From Xenorhabdus indica (GTDB lineage Bacteria; Pseudomonadota; Gammaproteobacteria; Enterobacterales; Enterobacteriaceae): DNA of 58,433 bases. The notes beneath the pieces are model-generated. The model was not told the DNA's origin and ran no database searches. It was given only the letters and a program-made list of their open reading frames with translations. Positions 54,808 through 58,433 of this stretch are shown in pieces. The stretch is taken from positions 1-58,433 of the forward strand of contig NZ_NKHP01000027.1 in the NCBI RefSeq assembly GCF_014467235.1, given 5' to 3'. Both the position numbers and the translations under genes were made by a program. Each line of letters begins with the position of its first letter. Position 1 is the first letter of the stretch.

Positions 54808-55368
54808 TTAAAGTTCACCGCTAGGTATACGGTAATCAATGGTAAAAATATCAACGTGATGAGTCGTTAATAATTTAATCTCATTGAATGGCGATATTAA
54901 TCCTGATATAAGATCCGTTTTATGGTGTATTACCTCATATTTTATTGGGATATTACCAATTTCATTTAACAACCTTTCAAATTTAGATGTTACATCATTA
55001 TCTAGACCATAAAAAAAAATATTACCATGCCTAGGTTTTTTATTGAAAACTCTAATCATCTCTTTCATGGTTTCATCATTTAATGGTGATCCCATTAATG
55101 TGATATATTTACATGAGTCGTCTGGTATGTTGAATTTTGGATAGTCATAGCTATCAACGGGGCTGAGATTGGGAATATCTTTTTTTTCATCAGGGCCGTT
55201 AGAAATTTTTTGATCTTTATGGTTTACATTAATTGCATTCGGAAACCCCGTAACATGAAGGGCTTCTTCCCACGCTTTACAAGGGTACTTTCTGGAAAGG
55301 CAATCAATAATTCTACCCTCTCCCCAGACATCCAGTATTTCAATCTCGTCTTCAATCATAATTTTCAT
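54808..55368 (-). CDS. Unrecognised protein
   Basis: 186 residues from the ATG at 55368; a GTG three codons earlier is also possible, and neither has a strong ribosome binding site. There is no signal peptide or membrane segment. It is an acidic, AT-rich-coded protein opening MKIMIEDEIEILDVWGEGRI and containing CKYITLMGSPLNDETMKEM and a late HHVDIFTIDYRIP. I do not recognise a family. Its codon use differs from the core genes and it stands alone between IS debris and ICE remnants, which suggests transfer. Confidence 0.6.
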   Translation of the reverse strand: MKIMIEDEIEILDVWGEGRIIDCLSRKYPCKAWEEALHVTGFPNAINVNHKDQKISNGPDEKKDIPNLSPVDSYDYPKFNIPDDSCKYITLMGSPLNDETMKEMIRVFNKKPRHGNIFFYGLDNDVTSKFERLLNEIGNIPIKYEVIHHKTDLISGLISPFNEIKLLTTHHVDIFTIDYRIPSGEL

Positions 55369-55835
55369 AAAATTCACTCATGTTGTTATATGTATTTCAT
55401 ACAATAATTTATTTTAAATAAATTATAAATAATAAAAATAATCAGCAGACTAATATCATGCTTTTATAATTAAATTGAAATAACTTCTGACTCTTAATAT
55501 TAGAATTGTTATTGTTTTATTGAAGTAGGTATTTAATTTAAATATAGGGGATCTTCAAAAAAATAAAACTTAATAATGAAGGTGTATATTGTTAAGACTT
55601 AGTGCCTATATAATTTTTCAAAATGATAGAAGTATTCCTTACCCCTGAGTTCTTGAGAGGCATACGGGGTAATGGATCATCACATGCAGATACTCTCACT
55701 ATTATGAAAAGGTATATCGTACATTGTTCATAATAATTTTTTTTATTTTTCAAGATAGAGTTGTTTGTTGAATTTAATCTCGTTCCTCAGCAAAGTTAGG
55801 CAGATAAATTTTATATAGGAACAGGATAAAGGATC
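55369..55835. other. Long AT-rich gene-free stretch
   Basis: No gene is seen. An interrupted inverted repeat TTACCCC...GGGGTAA spans 55641-55672. A usable ribosome binding site (AGGAACAGGATAAAGGA region) precedes the next gene. Confidence 0.45.
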
Positions 55836-56310
55836 ATGAAAAAACTATCTCTTATGTTATTAATTCCGCTTGCACTGACAGCTTGTGTTAAGCAACAAAC
55901 TGCTACAATGACCTCTTCGAATATTCCTTTAGATAATATATCTGCTGCACTGCCTGATATTTACCAATCACCTCCAGAAATGGTCCGTTATGACCGTTAT
56001 TTGTTAGTTGATACCTCGCCAGAAATAGCGCAACGCTACCCATTGAAGCAATTGGTTCAATTAAAGATGCCCAGTTCATTGAAGCCTACTGTTGGTGAGG
56101 CAATGCGCTATGCGTTACGCCAATCAGGATATCGCTTATGTAGTGTTAGTGGACAAGCTAACACCCTTTATCAACAATCTTTGCCAGCCCCTCATTATCA
56201 ATTGGGACCAGTGCGATTAAATGTTGCATTGCAACTGTTGGCAGGCTCTGCCTAGAAATTAGAAGTAGATGATATTCAGCGTGTTGTATGCCACAGCTTA
56301 AGACCGGAAT
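55836..56310 (+). pseudogene. ICE type IV pilus protein PilL-like, interrupted by an amber codon
   Basis: Lipoprotein signal LALTACVKQ, then RYDRYLLVDTSPEIAQRYPL and VGEAMRYALRQSGYRLC, the PilL N-terminal domain found in PFGI-1/ICE-type conjugative elements. The frame meets TAG at 56253-56255 right after LLAGSA. Read through, it continues KLEVDDIQRVVCHSLRPEYQ, where relatives have Trp before this strand (TGG to TAG). The usual remainder of an ICE pil operon is missing. Confidence 0.75.
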
Positions 56311-56559
56311 ATCAATGGCATAAAACAACCGATAAATGGAAGATCGAACCCCAGGCTATCTCCTTTTCCATATAGCTCGCTGCCAATAATGACCCCAATT
56401 ATTCCAGAAGCCAGCAATAAAGAACTTGCTGTTGCTGCCCGGTACTTTGGGACACTCTCAGCAGCAGCATATCGTAGAAAATTAATACCGATCATAGCGA
56501 TACTAATTAAAAAATGCTAATGCAATATTCCCTAAAATAATTAAAATAAAGTTACGCAT
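56298..56559 (-). pseudogene. MFS transporter fragment with frameshift
   Basis: ATG at 56559 behind AAGGGG gives MRNFILIILGNIALAFFN and then a stop. A shift into the neighbouring frame continues MIGINFLRYAAAESVPKYRA and SSLLLASGIIGVIIGSELYG, a membrane segment typical of MFS transporters (FRYAAAE..P..RA..LSLVLAGGV type). Only about 85 residues of a 400-residue protein remain. Confidence 0.6.
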
Positions 56560-56670
56560 CTATTCCCCTTTGATAAAAGATATGCACAAATATAATAAAT
56601 GCTGAGATATTACTCAGTATTAACTAAAGTGCTTAAATGTTGATTATCAAGTTATAGGACTGCTAAAGTT

Positions 56671-57891
56671 CTATTTCTTTAACAAATTCTCCATATATTC
56701 CAGAGTATCGGCATCTACATAAAAATCACTGACATCCCGACTATTAATAATTCTTAAACGCTTACCATGCTGTTGAATTTCTTGCTCAATACTCATTTAC
56801 CAGACATTATTCCTGCATTCAATAACAGCAATACCATGGTAGGGAAGATGCGGTGAATAGTTCTTGTAACCAGGATATATCCTGATACCAATTACTGGTA
56901 TTGTCTTATGATGAATAGTCGCCCGGATTGCATTAGGAAATAGCCTCTTTTCCCATTGGATACTCGCTATTGCTTCTTTCATAGCTCTGTACTGAATAAA
57001 GGCGGTGTGAACTCTATTCATGATCTCATGCTTTATTGCCAGATCAGGGAAAATAGAATCACAAAATATCGATTTTTTTTTGACTATATGTCAGAGAGAG
57101 ATCGGAAATGTTAACCGTGCTCCCGACACTGGCATTGAAACGAATAGCTTCCTCATGACTAATTCCGAAAGAGGGATCCAATATGAAAGTTTTCAGATGT
57201 TTTGATAAAGCACGATTATAATCATTCTGAAATAATGAAACTATTTCAGATCTGTCGAGGATATTCACTATTTCATTGATATTTCTTATATGCGTGAATT
57301 CTTTCAGATCTTCTATATATTGTTCTGCCGCATCCATGGGATCACCAAAAATACCAGCATAAAATGTAGCATCTGAAAGAATATTGAAACGTATTCTGAC
57401 TCCTGTATTTTTCTCAAGATATATTGAAATATTCGCGAGATGCAACAAAGATACCTCTTCTGCCATCGTCACAGACGTAATATCATGTCTTTTCTGCCAA
57501 TTGCTGATAACACAGAAAACAGGAAGTAAGATATCAATTTCCCCCTTTTCATTTATGTTAGACTTGATTTTTTCTAACATCTCTAAGCAGGATGAAAAAA
57601 TACTTCTGGAATTAAACTGGATAGAGGGATGATTGAGATAATCTCTAACTAAAAGATGCAAAGGCGAGTTTTTTTCCGTTTTTCTTTCCACCACTGTTCA
57701 GATGGCAATATTTTAGAAACAGAACACTTCTCAAGTAATAATTCTCTTAAAGCTGATGAAATTAAATGACCATTGAATGTCATATCAGGTTCATATTCTG
57801 ACCATCCAAATTGACCAAATAAAATAGAATCTTCAATGATTGAACCGTTTGTGCTAACAGATATATTTCTCCTAAATAAACATAGGCACAT
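56671..57891 (-). pseudogene. Isonitrile (isocyanide) synthase-like gene, broken three times
   Basis: Consecutive pieces on the minus strand join into one protein of the PvcA/IsnA/DIT1 family: 57891 to about 57675, then 57694-57059, then about 57060 to 56797, and 56796-56671. Family-like segments are IDILLPVFCVISN, FNILSDATFYAGIFGDPMDA, LFPNAIRATIHHKTIPVIGI and PYHGIAVIE. Both frame changes occur at A runs (near 57668 and 57076), and an in-frame TAA (56797-56799) splits the C-terminus. Such enzymes make isonitriles from Tyr or Trp, for example in rhabduscin synthesis by Xenorhabdus and Photorhabdus. Family assignment is by recalled pattern. Confidence 0.6.
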
Positions 57892-58199
57892 CCCGTAATT
57901 GAAATGTATGGATTTTTGAATAACTCTGTATTTAGCTTCTGGCTCTTTTTTATCATCTGAAAAAGAGTTTTACTCTCAATACGGATTGAGTCAGTTGCTG
58001 GTTACATATCCAGACATACTTATAAAATATTTTCTTTAGTTTTTTTCTTTTCTTAAAAGTATTGGTCATTCTGAAGTCGCTTACTGCCATAAAGGAGAAT
58101 AGCTAATAATAATCAAAAGAAGCTATATCATTATCCGACAAGCAATGGTCATTATTTATACAAGAAGATTGTTTTGGAATAACGCTAAGGTCATAATTT
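57892..58199. other. Region upstream of the broken synthase gene
   Basis: The synthase frame stays open on the minus strand for 26 more codons to a TAA at 57972-57970, so the true start may lie further up. Otherwise no gene is seen. Confidence 0.4.
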
Positions 58200-58382
58200 T
58201 TGTCGGCCATAAAAAATGCGCAAGAACTTAAAGAGAATATTGAGGCCTCAATGCCATTAGAGCTGAAAGGTTCAACCGATGTTTTCGTTCTTGATGTCTC
58301 AAAAAACTGGGATAAAAAAACCCCGCACGAACGGCTGTCTCTTGATCACATCTATAGCTCAAGAGACTGTGCAAGCAAGTAA
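58200..58382 (+). CDS. Short unrecognised ORF
   Basis: 60 residues from TTG with a weak AAGG upstream: AQELKENIEASMPLELKGS, then TDVFVLDVSKNWDKKTPHER. The amino-acid make-up is protein-like and the stop is followed 7 bp later by an inverted repeat. No family is recognised. It could be an intact small gene or the remnant of a larger one. Confidence 0.35.
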   Translation: MSAIKNAQELKENIEASMPLELKGSTDVFVLDVSKNWDKKTPHERLSLDHIYSSRDCASK

Positions 58383-58388
58383 CCTTCA

Positions 58389-58417
58389 AGGATGGTTTGT
58401 AATATGAACCATCCTTC
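58389..58417 (+). terminator. Hairpin near the window end
   Basis: AAGGATGGTT pairs perfectly with AACCATCCTT around a 9-base loop, with only CC after it on the plus strand, so terminator activity is uncertain. Confidence 0.4.
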
Positions 58418-58433
58418 CCATAGCCTTTCCCAT

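Overview
The window looks like a chromosomal segment of a Morganellaceae bacterium, most likely Xenorhabdus or a close relative. I infer this from the gene order (mltC-yggX-mutY / trmB-yggL-glsB-yggN; hemW-rdgB-yggT-proC-yggS / yggR; ruvX-yqgE-gshB-rsmE; lysR/lysA; fadE/gmhA-yafJ-yafK; nqrABCDEF-apbE-nqrM), the AT-leaning codon use, the dense insertion sequences and a broken isonitrile-synthase gene. No database search was possible.

Region 1 (1-1386) is mobile debris: the last codons of a tyrosine recombinase, a complete IS5-family element with matching inverted repeats, and a short spacer. Region 2 (1387-19759) is a genomic island of about 18.4 kb in the 3' end of a tRNA-Phe gene. The intact tRNA is at 19737-19812, and an imperfect copy of its last 23 bases lies in the same orientation at 1387-1408. 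Next to the tRNA are a P4-type integrase, an AlpA/Vis-type regulator and a primase-helicase gene followed by a cluster of short iterons, which together resemble the replication module of a P4-like satellite. No capsid-hijacking genes (psu, sid, delta) are visible. The centre of the island is a four-gene leftward operon: a type I secretion ABC transporter, its HlyD-type adaptor, a small membrane-anchored protein, and a 2181-residue secreted protein. That protein combines a thiol-peptidase-like N-terminus, RTX-type repeats, a subtilisin-like (S8) protease domain, a P-domain and a C-terminal array of 34-residue repeats. The far end carries a second integrase, an Ash-like ORF, a Ner-like repressor and a compact structured RNA that resembles phage c4/CI-type antisense RNAs.

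Region 3 (19813-52890) is core genome. It covers cell-wall turnover (mltC, yafK/dpaA), DNA and nucleotide repair (mutY, rdgB, ruvX), tRNA and rRNA modification (trmB, rsmE), glutamine, proline, lysine and glutathione metabolism (glsB, proC, lysA, gshB), an iron-siderophore binding protein behind a Fur-box promoter, fatty-acid oxidation (fadE with a FadR-like site), LPS heptose synthesis (gmhA), and the full sodium-pumping NADH:quinone oxidoreductase operon with its two maturation genes. Non-core insertions here are a short prepilin peptidase overlapped by a BLUF-like fragment, and a metallo-beta-lactamase-fold protein with a lost metal motif divergent from a LysR regulator.

Region 4 (52900-58433) is a decay zone: an IS3 orfA stub, a truncated ISAs1 transposase, an intact IS1 and an IS630 scrap, then an unrecognised 55-kb-region gene, a PilL-like ICE pilus gene with an amber stop, a frameshifted MFS-transporter fragment, and an isonitrile synthase gene broken by two homopolymer frameshifts and one ochre codon.
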